Assembly: GCA_029556615.1 (NCBI GenBank)
Contig: JAKQDD010000171.1
Span: 1 to 64,000, forward strand
DNA: 64,000 bases
Source of the DNA: Verrucomicrobiota bacterium
GTDB lineage: Bacteria; Verrucomicrobiota; Verrucomicrobiia; Limisphaerales; J093
Direction of reading: 5' to 3'
The notes under the pieces are model-generated. The model saw only the letters and a program-made list of their open reading frames with translations. It did no database searches and was not told the origin of the DNA. Below are positions 55,401 to 62,750 of this stretch, piece by piece (the first letter of the stretch is position 1; every line of letters starts with the position of its first letter). The position numbers were made by a program, and so were the translations under genes.

Positions 55401-55942
55401 TGCCGCCCTCGTGGACGGACCCGGATCCCTATTGGTTCGAGCGGCCTGCGGCGATGACGGAGAGTCTCGACTACCGCGAGCGGTTGGTGCAAGTCACCCT
55501 GGACCAGTTGCTGGGAGCCCACTGGGCTTTGGGTCTGCGTTATCGCTGGACGGACGTCGACCTGGACGAGGTGTTTGGCTCGATTCCGGAGGATCCAGCC
55601 GTGACGCGGATCAACGGGGCGTTCCGGCCTCGGCAAAGCCTGGGGTCCACGTGGCAGCAGGCGCTCGCGCAGGTGATCTATAATCACCCCGGCGGTTGGT
55701 TCGCCCAGGCCCAGATCCGATGGAACCGGCAGAGCAACCATGGCTACGCGCCCGCCCTCGGCAGCGACGAGTTCTGGCAGGCTGATGTCGTGGGCGGCTG
55801 CCGCTTCTGGAAGCGCCGGGCCGAAGTGGCGCTGGGACTTCTGAACGTCGCTGACACCGATTACTCCTACAACCCGCTCGCCGGCGGCGGCGGTTGGCCT
55901 CGCGAACGCCTGCTCGTGGTGCGCCTCCGATTGAGTTTTTAG
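52409..55942 (+). CDS. FecR-TPR-outer-membrane beta-barrel fusion protein
   Basis: This is a 1177-residue exported protein. A signal peptide (MLSSVVTVLLTSASLLQAAQ) is followed by a FecR domain (about 25-190; STEFHVRVGPEGLAVFVFDGEV), tetratricopeptide repeats (about 200-590; PHxxxWxxLGxA-type units), and a TonB-receptor-like C-terminal barrel (about 600-1177; alternating aromatic/aliphatic strands, ending RLLVVRLRLSF). No plug domain or TonB box is visible. Barrels of this kind sit in the outer membrane. The stop TAG is formed by the start of repeat P2 (TTTTTAGCGAGG). The CHASE2 cyclase gene lies downstream; FecR and CHASE2-cyclase genes often co-occur. Confidence 0.8.
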   Translation: MLSSVVTVLLTSASLLQAAQVLRGTEFVLLHVQGDVDVAAPGVDDWSPATAGVLLGVGHRLRTGPESRAALRSAATATVVQVGAETSVEFQPKPADRPGLVWRFLRGFGYFFNRDRALDEVIDSDYAAAGPRSTEFHVRVGPEGLAVFVFDGEVDVSNARGRTALGSGETAVVEPGAAPRPGGRVEAVHVIQWCLRYPAVLRLEDLDWPDDAAVVLATSWSAYRLGDPLTALSQYPRGRVSESEAERVYRAGLALGVGDVEAAERWLAAVSARSEAAEAIRHTVAAVKFLGRAGSKPSETATGWMAQSYVLQSLAGMRTAELAKALDAARQATVLAPDWGAAWVRLAELEFSHGNLAAARASLDRGMALAPLHPVGWALTGFIAAGQGRIEEAISAFDHAITRDGALADAWLGRGLCRTRKGDREGGRTDLLVAAALEPQRSVLRSYLGKAFADAGQAESARREFHLARALDAGDPTSYLYSALQQHAENRVNDAIRDLERSRALNDRRGLYRSALLLDQDRAVRSANLARLYQDAGMTEQGLREAGRAMAADYANYSAHLFLANAYDVLRDPGRVDLRYETPAVAEYTIANLLAPAGAGALSSAVSQGEYSRLFESDHLALASTTTYTSRGDWAETGAQYGTMDTVSYALEGIYASQRGYAPNQDFVERQMGVQFRQQISSADAVFVRLSDYHAEGGDIRSRYDPSQAAAGYRTREDQDPGLLVGYHRQWTPGAHTLVIAGRTKADYQVTDPHHPSLFVLQEPGIPPAFVEPVETTLDYGSEIAVTTLEAQQLWQTAARHAVVGVRYQNGSIEASNAMQYGAVLGDSAPYFPNDGVAAATEVGGDLERFSAYAYLQFTVLPRLQGVAGVTYDSLRYPRNFRAPPITPGEETRDLVSPKAGLLWNPLPCTWLQAAGFQSLSGASLDQSVRIEPTHVAGFPQAFRGYIPESVAGASAGAEIEGVGVLWEQKLGAGTYVGVSAQWGWSEADRAIGVFQYVPPSWTDPDPYWFERPAAMTESLDYRERLVQVTLDQLLGAHWALGLRYRWTDVDLDEVFGSIPEDPAVTRINGAFRPRQSLGSTWQQALAQVIYNHPGGWFAQAQIRWNRQSNHGYAPALGSDEFWQADVVGGCRFWKRRAEVALGLLNVADTDYSYNPLAGGGGWPRERLLVVRLRLSF

Positions 55943-56121
55943 CGAGGCGCCGCCTCAGACCGATGAAGCATGCAGTCCAAAGACACCGTGGGGGGGGCAG
56001 CGGGGCACCCTGCCTCCGCGCCTCGCTAACGTAGAGTCCTCGACGGAACGTGGGGAGGCCTGGAACAGCAGAGACCCAAACTTGACCTAATCGCATCGAC
56101 TTTCACAAGTCGAGGACTCTA
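55940..56121. repeat. Composite P2-P1 repeat (locus 6)
   Basis: P2 is 55940-56028 and P1 is 56032-56121, each with intact inverted ends (TAGCGAGGCGC/GCGCCTCGCTAA and TAGAGTCCTCGAC/GTCGAGGACTCTA). About 35 bases of the P1 core match locus 2 exactly in reverse complement, which points to recent movement. The unit fills most of the space between the barrel gene's stop and that of the Ig-like gene, which converge. Confidence 0.92.
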
Positions 56122-56129
56122 GCGAGGGG

Positions 56130-56975
56130 CTACGGCAGGGGTGCCTCGACCTGCCCAGCCTCATGATACTGCCAGTTGAAGACAACGACGGTGTTGTTGC
56201 CCAGCGTGGCGCTCTTGTAGAAAATGCCCGCCCGATAATACGTCGCCTCCTCCAGTCGCCGGGTGGCCCGACTCAGCTTGAGGTTGCTGCTCACCGAGCA
56301 GGCTGGCGTGGCGTCGTCGTTGCACACCGGGCCCAGCAGCGGGTTATTGTCCTTCAGGATCACCACGCAGGTGTCCAGCGGCGTCGCGTTGGCCGGAGCC
56401 GGCCGGCACGTGTCAATCGTCAAGTACGGCCGGTTGAAAGTGTTGGGGTACGGGTTGCTGGCGGGGGCGAGCGTGCGGGGACCAAGAAACGGGACCGCGG
56501 TGTAGACCCGGTCGAATCCGGGACAGCAGGAGTTGTAGCCCGCACCAAAAAGACCGACGGGGACACTGAGGTAGCCGGCGTTCCCCACCGCCGTGAACAC
56601 GCTCAAGTACGCAGGATTTGACATCACCGCCGGCGACGCCGAGACCGAGACCCGGTACGCGCCCGCGTCCGCATGCCGGACGCGACGGATTGTGAAGGTC
56701 GCGTTGGTGGCTCCGGCAATCGGCAGCTTGTTGAGGTACCATTGGTACTTCGGGACCAGCGATGACGGGGCGGTCGCCACCACGACGTTGAAGGCCGCGT
56801 CGGCCCCTTCGTGAACCGTCAGGCTGACCGGCTGCATGACAAACCAGATCCGGCCGCCTGCCGGTTTCCCGGGGCTCCAACCCGGACTCTCCCGCCAACT
56901 GCGGCAGCCTGCCGAGAAGACCAGGACCAGCGACACCGCCAGACCGACCAGGGGAGAAAGACGTGGGGCTTTCAT
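56130..56975 (-). CDS. Ig-like-domain lipoprotein
   Basis: This is a 281-residue protein with a lipoprotein signal (LAVSLVLVFSAGC, lipobox FSAGC), an I-set-type immunoglobulin-like domain (about 45-127; PVSLTVHEGADAAFNVVV, YQWYLNKLPIAGATNATFTI, DAGAYRVSVSAS), and a cysteine-containing region (NSCCPGFDRVY, VCNDDATPACSVSS) of unknown function. It is convergent with the FecR-barrel gene across repeat locus 6. Ig-like modules of this kind bind partners at the cell surface. Confidence 0.78.
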   Translation of the reverse strand: MKAPRLSPLVGLAVSLVLVFSAGCRSWRESPGWSPGKPAGGRIWFVMQPVSLTVHEGADAAFNVVVATAPSSLVPKYQWYLNKLPIAGATNATFTIRRVRHADAGAYRVSVSASPAVMSNPAYLSVFTAVGNAGYLSVPVGLFGAGYNSCCPGFDRVYTAVPFLGPRTLAPASNPYPNTFNRPYLTIDTCRPAPANATPLDTCVVILKDNNPLLGPVCNDDATPACSVSSNLKLSRATRRLEEATYYRAGIFYKSATLGNNTVVVFNWQYHEAGQVEAPLP

Positions 56976-57153
56976 AGGGACTTGGGTTCAAGCCACTGTA
57001 TACACGACCTGGACGGGAGAAAGCAAGGACTGCCCGCCCGGGATCCTCGCCCAGGGAAGGGCGATCCGGGGCGCATTCCGACTTTTCCGCTGTCCCGAGC
57101 GCCGGCGAACCGGTACTCTGCCGGAAGCCGGGACAGGCGCCGGCTTCTGAGCC

Positions 57154-59196
57154 GTGAGAACACGCGCGTCAACGCCACCCCGCGGCATCACCTGCTGGGC
57201 GGGTGCGTTGCTGACCGTCCTCGTCGGGGTCGTGGCCCTGAATCCGGTCGTCGGGTCACGGCTCCGTCAAGCCAGCTACGATCTCCTGCAGATCTGGCGA
57301 ACATTGCTGTCGGTCCCGCGTCCTCCCGACGGGGTCGTGATCGTCGATCTTGAGCCTCAGTACCGCCGGCGGTTCCCCATGACGAACCTCGTGGAACGCG
57401 TCCACCTGGCCCAGGTGCTGCACCACTTGAAGGCTGGCGGCGCCAAGGCCGTTGTGCTCGATGCCCTGCTCAGTGACGAGGATCCGTCGGTGGATCCCGG
57501 GCTCGCCCAACTCCTCGCCGCACACGGGCATGTCGTCCTGGGCAGCCACGCCGTCGTCGAGAGCGGACGTGCGCTGCGATCGATCGAGACCGCGAATCCC
57601 CTGCTCCTGGCCGCGGCGGCGACGAACGGTTTCATGGAGTTTCGACGCGACAGCGACGGCGCGATCCGCGAGTTGGAACCTGTGCTTGGGAGGCTGCAGC
57701 TCCGGGTGACGAACCGCGGGATCGTCACGACGGTCGTGACGAATCTGCCGACGCTCAGCTGGGTCGCAGCAGTCCGTGAACGTCCCGATCTCACCAGGGT
57801 CGAAGCCCGCCGCAGCCGATGGTGGCTGACGTACTACGGCGGCGCCCGCCGTCTTCCGCACACGAACGGCACGGACGCCGCGGCCGCCGCCGCCGCGGGC
57901 TTTTTCCGAAACCAGATTGTCGTGGTGGGTCAGCGCCACGGCATCAACGACCCCGGGGAGTGCCCGACCGGGTTCGACACGTTCCGGAGCCCTTACGGCG
58001 CAGCGGCCCGCCGCTACGACGGCGTCGAGGTCCACGCCACGGCGCTCCTCAACCTCTTGCACGGGCAATGGCTGCGCGAGGTGGCGCCGTGGCTCCAACT
58101 GCTGGGGACGGTGCTGGCGGGTGTCGGCCTGGGGTGGGGGCTTTCCCAGTGCCGACCGTGGCGGGCCTTGGCGCTGGCGGCAGGCCTCGGCACAGCGGCC
58201 GCTGCAGCGGCCGGCGTGCTGGCGTGGATCGGCCGCTGGTGGTTCCCCTGGCTGGTGCTGGTCGGCGTCCAGATCCCCGTGGCCCTGGCCTGGGCCGTTT
58301 TCCGCCACTCGACGCGCGCCTATCTCGAGAACCGGCTCCTGGTGCGGTCGCTCTCGCTGTATCTCTCGCCCCAGCAGGTGGCACGCATCGTCCGCCAGCC
58401 AACCCTCCTGCAACGGGGAGGACGCCAACAGTTGGTCAGCATCCTGGCGAGCGACATCGCCGGCTTCTCACGCATCTCGGAACGCATGGACGCCGAAGAC
58501 CTGATGGCGCTGCTCAATCGCTACTATGAGGGGGCCATCGACTGCGTGCACGCAACGGAGGGCACCGTCGTCAAACTCATCGGGGACGCCATCTTCGCGC
58601 TCTGGAACGCCCCGCAGGAACAGGAGGATCACCGGGCGCGGGCGTGTCGGGCCGCCCTGTTGTTGCGGGAGCGACTTGGGACGTTCAATGCTCAGCCGGG
58701 GACGTTGCCCATGCGCACGCGCGTGGGGCTGCACACCGGCACGGCGTGCGTCGGCAACGTGGGGAGCGCGGACCGATTCGAGTACACCGCGGTGGGGGAG
58801 GCTGTGAACCTGGCTTTCCGGCTCGAGAGCCTCAACAAGCAGCTCGGCACCGACATCCTGGCAACTCGCGATGCCCTCAAAGGCATTCATCTGCAAGTCG
58901 TCTCCCGGTGCCTCGGCCACTTCCGGCTCAAGGGATTCGATCACGTGGTGGAAGTGCACGAGTTGATCCAACTGGCCGGCCGGGGTGCCAGCCCGGCGTG
59001 GGCCGAGCCCTTCGCGGCCGGACTACACCATTTCCAGAGGCACGAATTCGACCTCGCCGAGCGCGCCTTCCGCCAGACCTTGAGCCTGCGCCCCGAGGAC
59101 GGTCCCGCGCGGTTCTATCTCGAGACCTTGACGGCTCTTCGCCTGGTTCCCCTGCCGCCGGAATGGGCCGGCGAGATCGAGATCCATGAAAAGTAG
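57154..59196 (+). CDS. CHASE2-domain adenylate/guanylate cyclase
   Basis: This is a 680-residue membrane sensor. After an N-terminal helix (about 12-30), an extracytoplasmic CHASE2 sensory domain (about 40-290; VVIVDLEPQYRRRFPMTN, FRNQIVVVGQ) precedes three transmembrane helices (about 310-385). A class III cyclase domain follows (about 425-595) with metal-binding D434 (LASDIAGFSRISE) and D478 (LIGDAIFALWN) and the transition-state motif VNLAFRLESL. A TPR-like tail ends it. The GTG start at 57154 is preferred. Its last 174 bases overlap, on the other strand, the tail of the next gene. Confidence 0.88.
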   Translation: MRTRASTPPRGITCWAGALLTVLVGVVALNPVVGSRLRQASYDLLQIWRTLLSVPRPPDGVVIVDLEPQYRRRFPMTNLVERVHLAQVLHHLKAGGAKAVVLDALLSDEDPSVDPGLAQLLAAHGHVVLGSHAVVESGRALRSIETANPLLLAAAATNGFMEFRRDSDGAIRELEPVLGRLQLRVTNRGIVTTVVTNLPTLSWVAAVRERPDLTRVEARRSRWWLTYYGGARRLPHTNGTDAAAAAAAGFFRNQIVVVGQRHGINDPGECPTGFDTFRSPYGAAARRYDGVEVHATALLNLLHGQWLREVAPWLQLLGTVLAGVGLGWGLSQCRPWRALALAAGLGTAAAAAAGVLAWIGRWWFPWLVLVGVQIPVALAWAVFRHSTRAYLENRLLVRSLSLYLSPQQVARIVRQPTLLQRGGRQQLVSILASDIAGFSRISERMDAEDLMALLNRYYEGAIDCVHATEGTVVKLIGDAIFALWNAPQEQEDHRARACRAALLLRERLGTFNAQPGTLPMRTRVGLHTGTACVGNVGSADRFEYTAVGEAVNLAFRLESLNKQLGTDILATRDALKGIHLQVVSRCLGHFRLKGFDHVVEVHELIQLAGRGASPAWAEPFAAGLHHFQRHEFDLAERAFRQTLSLRPEDGPARFYLETLTALRLVPLPPEWAGEIEIHEK

Positions 59197-61638
59197 CTTG
59201 CCTATCAGGCCCAGCAGGTACTGCGCGTCGTCATCCCCCTGGCCGGCTGACCGATTCAGCCAGGTCACAGCCTCCTTCGAGGCCTCGGGACCTCGCAGCA
59301 CGAGCACATTGCGCGCGTAGTTGAATTGAGCCTGCGCGTCTCCCTGTTCGGCAGCCTTCAGCAGCCACCGCATCCCCTCCTCCGTCCGTGGCGGCTGCGC
59401 CTCGAGACACGCCTTGGCCAGAGCCATCCGGGCCGGGATGTCGCCGGATTCGGCCCGGCGCTCGAGCGTTTCGAGGGAGCCCGCAGCACCGGATCGCGCC
59501 TGCGAGACGGCGGTCATCATCTCGAAGCCCAATTGACTCGCGCGCCGATGGTCTTTCGGGAGCTCACCCCGGTCGAAGGCGAGGGCCTTTCGGATGTGTT
59601 CCGCGGAGTTCACGGAGTCGTCCAACTCCGTGTAGACGGCAGCCAGGCGGAGATGCACCACCGGGTTTATCGGGCTCAAGGCGAGGGCCCGCTGCAACTC
59701 GGCCAGGGCGGGCTTCCAGCGCCGCCGCGCCATTTCGATGACTGCCGCCGCGTCATGCACGTCCCAGGTGTCGCGCCCGTCGGATTGGAGTTGGCTCAAT
59801 TCGGCGGCTGCGAGTTCGACCTCGCCGAGCCCCGCCATGCCCCGGACGAACTGGAGGCGCGTCCAGCGATCGTTCGGGTTGAGCTTCAGCCCCGCCCGCA
59901 GCAGCGCCGCATTGGGTTTGAGCTGCGATTGCATCGCCTGGTGGGAAACGGCTTGCACATCGTCCAACACCACGAACTCCTCGTGCAACGCGCAAAAGAG
60001 CCGCCAGGTCGGGTCCACCAAAACGCTTTGTCCGTTGAGAAGGAACGCCGCGCAGTCGTGATAGGCGGAGGAACCGTCGGCACAGCGCTCGACATGCACG
60101 AGCCACGCGTCCAGCCCGATCGCACGCACCATGGCCACGAAGAGCTTCGCGTACTCCTGGCAGGAAAAGCGTGTTTCCGGATCCGTGGACTTCCGCAAGG
60201 CCTCCGCCGCCGTCCGTCGCTCGCCGTCGCCCGATCCCCGCCCGCGCCGCGCCACGTCCGCAAACAGCGCGAAGGCACGGAGCGCGTTGTTGGTCAGGCC
60301 CGTGCTGAGCCGACGCGCCTCGGCGGCCAGCTCCGGCGTGATTTCCAGCGGATTCACCACCAGAGCCCGATCCTCGGGCGTGAGCCGGCGGTCGAGCTCG
60401 GCCTTCAGCTCGTCGGGAGTGAACGACCGGGGCGGGACGACGGCCGGCAACGCCTTGCCGTCCGCGCGCGGCCGAATGCCGACCGTGGTCGACTCCAATG
60501 TGGCACGGATCATGGCATCCGTTGCCGTCTTGGGGCCAAGACGCTGCAACTCCCGCCCCGCCAGTTCCACATGGCCGACGGCGAGAGCTGCCTGAAGCAG
60601 TGCCAGATCCACGATGTCGCCTTCGCCGGGCAAATCCTCGATCTCGTCCAGCAAGTCACGGGCCCCTTCCAGATCGCCGGCTTGGGACAACGCCGCGGCC
60701 AGGAGCACCGGTGCCGCCGCATCGTCCGGTCGGTCAGCCCAAGCCTGCCTGAGGAGGACTGCCAGGTCGGCCCATCGCTTCAACCGCGAGAGCAGATCGA
60801 ACACCGCCCGGATCGCCTCCGGGCAGCCCCGATGCAACCGCAGCGCCTCCCGCATCTCGGCCTCGGCACCGCCCATGTCCTCGCGCATCCACAACACCAG
60901 CGCGTGGGCCAGATGCGCCTCACACGAATCCGGCTGTTGCCGGAGGAACTCCTCGGCGGCCGACGCACAGTCGGCCTTCCGGTCTGCCTCGACGAGGAGG
61001 TCGAGGAGCGAAACATGGGCCAACCCGCACCGGGCATCGGACGCGAGCACCTCCCGCCAGGCGGCTTCCTGCTCGGCGACCGGAACTCCACGAACCTGGA
61101 GGGCGATCGCTTTGGCGAAGGCGCCGGCTGTGACCTCGCGATCCGTCACCCCCATTCTCCAGTGCCGCCACTCCTCCTCCGGGATGCGACGGTCCAACGC
61201 CTCCGCCACCTTCAGGATGAGGGACTCTGCGAGATCAACCCAGCGCGGGGCAGCGACCCGGATCGCGACCGGCGGTGTCTCCCCCTCGATCCGCAGCATC
61301 GTGGCGTCGGCCACCCAGCCGGCCGGTTCGCGTCGGAACACGCCCCAGACCGCGGCGTTGGCCTTCACCTCCATCGCCACGTCGCGAGCCCGTCCTGCAT
61401 CGATGGCGTTGGCCGCGCTCTGACCCGAACGGCGCAGGGCGGGTTCGATGCTGCGCCATCCCGGCGTCCTGGTGGCTTGCGCATGCATCAAGCCCATCCG
61501 CACCAAAGCGGGCAACGCCTGCCGCCAGTCCTCGAGCGATGTGTCGCCGGTCGCATCCCCCTGCGCGTGTCGGGTGTCCCCGCGCAGACGGGTCTGGTCA
61601 CCATGGGCTTCCCGTTGCCCCGCGCCCGAATCCGGCAT
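59023..61638 (-). CDS. TPR/transglutaminase-like/Sel1-repeat protein with rearranged ends
   Basis: This protein has up to 871 residues. TPR-like repeats (about 165-400, 600-720) surround a transglutaminase-like core (about 500-590: CQEYAKLFVAMVRAIGLDAWLV with Cys, AYHDCAAF with His, VLVDPTW with Asp). Sel1-type repeats near the C-terminus (about 760-830, EGMRWLLKAAEQGDAQAQFNYA) follow. The N-terminal residues are encoded opposite the broken lyase gene and the last 60 or so opposite the cyclase gene, so both native ends look lost. An internal ATG at 61497 is the first that gives family-like sequence. Transglutaminase-like domains often act as peptidases. Confidence 0.7.
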   Translation of the reverse strand: MPDSGAGQREAHGDQTRLRGDTRHAQGDATGDTSLEDWRQALPALVRMGLMHAQATRTPGWRSIEPALRRSGQSAANAIDAGRARDVAMEVKANAAVWGVFRREPAGWVADATMLRIEGETPPVAIRVAAPRWVDLAESLILKVAEALDRRIPEEEWRHWRMGVTDREVTAGAFAKAIALQVRGVPVAEQEAAWREVLASDARCGLAHVSLLDLLVEADRKADCASAAEEFLRQQPDSCEAHLAHALVLWMREDMGGAEAEMREALRLHRGCPEAIRAVFDLLSRLKRWADLAVLLRQAWADRPDDAAAPVLLAAALSQAGDLEGARDLLDEIEDLPGEGDIVDLALLQAALAVGHVELAGRELQRLGPKTATDAMIRATLESTTVGIRPRADGKALPAVVPPRSFTPDELKAELDRRLTPEDRALVVNPLEITPELAAEARRLSTGLTNNALRAFALFADVARRGRGSGDGERRTAAEALRKSTDPETRFSCQEYAKLFVAMVRAIGLDAWLVHVERCADGSSAYHDCAAFLLNGQSVLVDPTWRLFCALHEEFVVLDDVQAVSHQAMQSQLKPNAALLRAGLKLNPNDRWTRLQFVRGMAGLGEVELAAAELSQLQSDGRDTWDVHDAAAVIEMARRRWKPALAELQRALALSPINPVVHLRLAAVYTELDDSVNSAEHIRKALAFDRGELPKDHRRASQLGFEMMTAVSQARSGAAGSLETLERRAESGDIPARMALAKACLEAQPPRTEEGMRWLLKAAEQGDAQAQFNYARNVLVLRGPEASKEAVTWLNRSAGQGDDDAQYLLGLIGKLLFMDLDLAGPFRRQGNQAKSRQGLEIEPRGTVLGAQAQGLAEGALGEVEFVPLEMV

Positions 61639-62733
61639 GACGCCCAGCTCGAGGTGCAGGATGCGACCGGGCGCCGCCGTCCCCTCGCGACGACGCCGCT
61701 GGCGGGGCCGCTGGATCGACGATCGCGGTGAACCGAGCCCGATGACCTACGACCTGCGCCTGGGCGCCGAGGCCGGTTCGCCGCAGCTCCGCTTCACCCT
61801 CACCGTCCTCCACGCCGTCGCCCGCCAGCAGCCGTGGGAGGAACGCAAACCGGCCGTGACCGTCACGGATTGGCGGCTGGGTTTTCGACTGGCACAAGCC
61901 GCGAATCACTGGGGCGTCAGAACCGAGCGCGGCGGCCTGCCATTGAGCCACGCCCCGTTCGTCGACCTGCGTGAACCCGATGAACAGAGGTACACCGTCC
62001 GCGCGGGCGAGCGCGAGGTGGCCACGGGCACCCGCGCGCCGGGTTGGCTGACGGCGGTTCAGGGACCGGACTCTGTCTGCCTGGGGGTGCGCGACTTCTG
62101 GCAAAACCATCCCAAGCGTCTCCGGGGCGGCGAGGACCGACTCGAAGTCGGACTCTGGCACGGCCCTGCGCCCATGAGCTGGGAGGGCGGCCTCGCCAAA
62201 ACGCACGAGCTGGTGCTCGACGTGGCCACCGGGTTGCGCGACTACGGCGACGCCTACATGGGGGTCCGTACAAGGGCAAGAACGCTTTCCTCAATCTCGA
62301 GTACGACGTGCCCTTCACAGTGGATCGCCCGCGAACTCTCCCGGTTCCAAGGCCTCGGCAACGAGCGGCAGATCGGCTGGTCGCTCTACGCCCTCAGCGC
62401 GCTCCACGAGGTCACGGGTTCACCGCCCTACCTTGAGACGGTGCGCGCGAGGTGACCCTCGACTTCGAGGCCGCGGGCGAAGGTTATCACTCCGCCACGC
62501 TGTTCGATCCGAAGGGCGTTCCGGTGGGACATGTACACCGGTTCATCGACTTCGAGGATTCCGGGAAGTACCGCCTCGAATTGAAAGCGCCGGTGACCGG
62601 TCCGCGCCAAGGTTGGTCGCTCGAACTCAACGCCGTCCGCGTCCTGCGCGCCGAGGGATTCAACCCCTGCTGGTCGGCGTCGATCGAGAACTGGTTCGAT
62701 CCGGAGTCGCCCGAATCCGCGGGGCAACGCTGA
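61586..62733 (+). pseudogene. Broken exo-rhamnogalacturonan lyase (PcRGLX/YetA-like)
   Basis: Fragments of one protein appear in three frames: an N-terminal piece (VTMGFPLPRARIRHDAQLEV), the middle (MTYDLRLGAEAGSPQLRFTL, CLGVRDFWQNHPKRLRGG, LWHGPAPMSWEGGLAKTHEL), then GPYKGKNAFLNLEYDVPF one frame over, GNERQIGWSLYALSALHEVTG back in the earlier frame, and a C-terminal part (YHSATLFDPKGVPVGHVHRF). The break after GDAYMGG is explained by one missing G in a run near 62262. In the intact family the enzyme releases unsaturated galacturonate-rhamnose. It cannot be functional as it stands. Confidence 0.75.
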
Positions 62734-62750
62734 CCGGCCCGGGCGTCACT

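Noticed and set aside
59326-61731. An 801-residue plus-strand frame opposite the TPR gene
   Set aside because: It is shadow sequence; only its last 45 or so residues match the start of the broken lyase and are included in that pseudogene.
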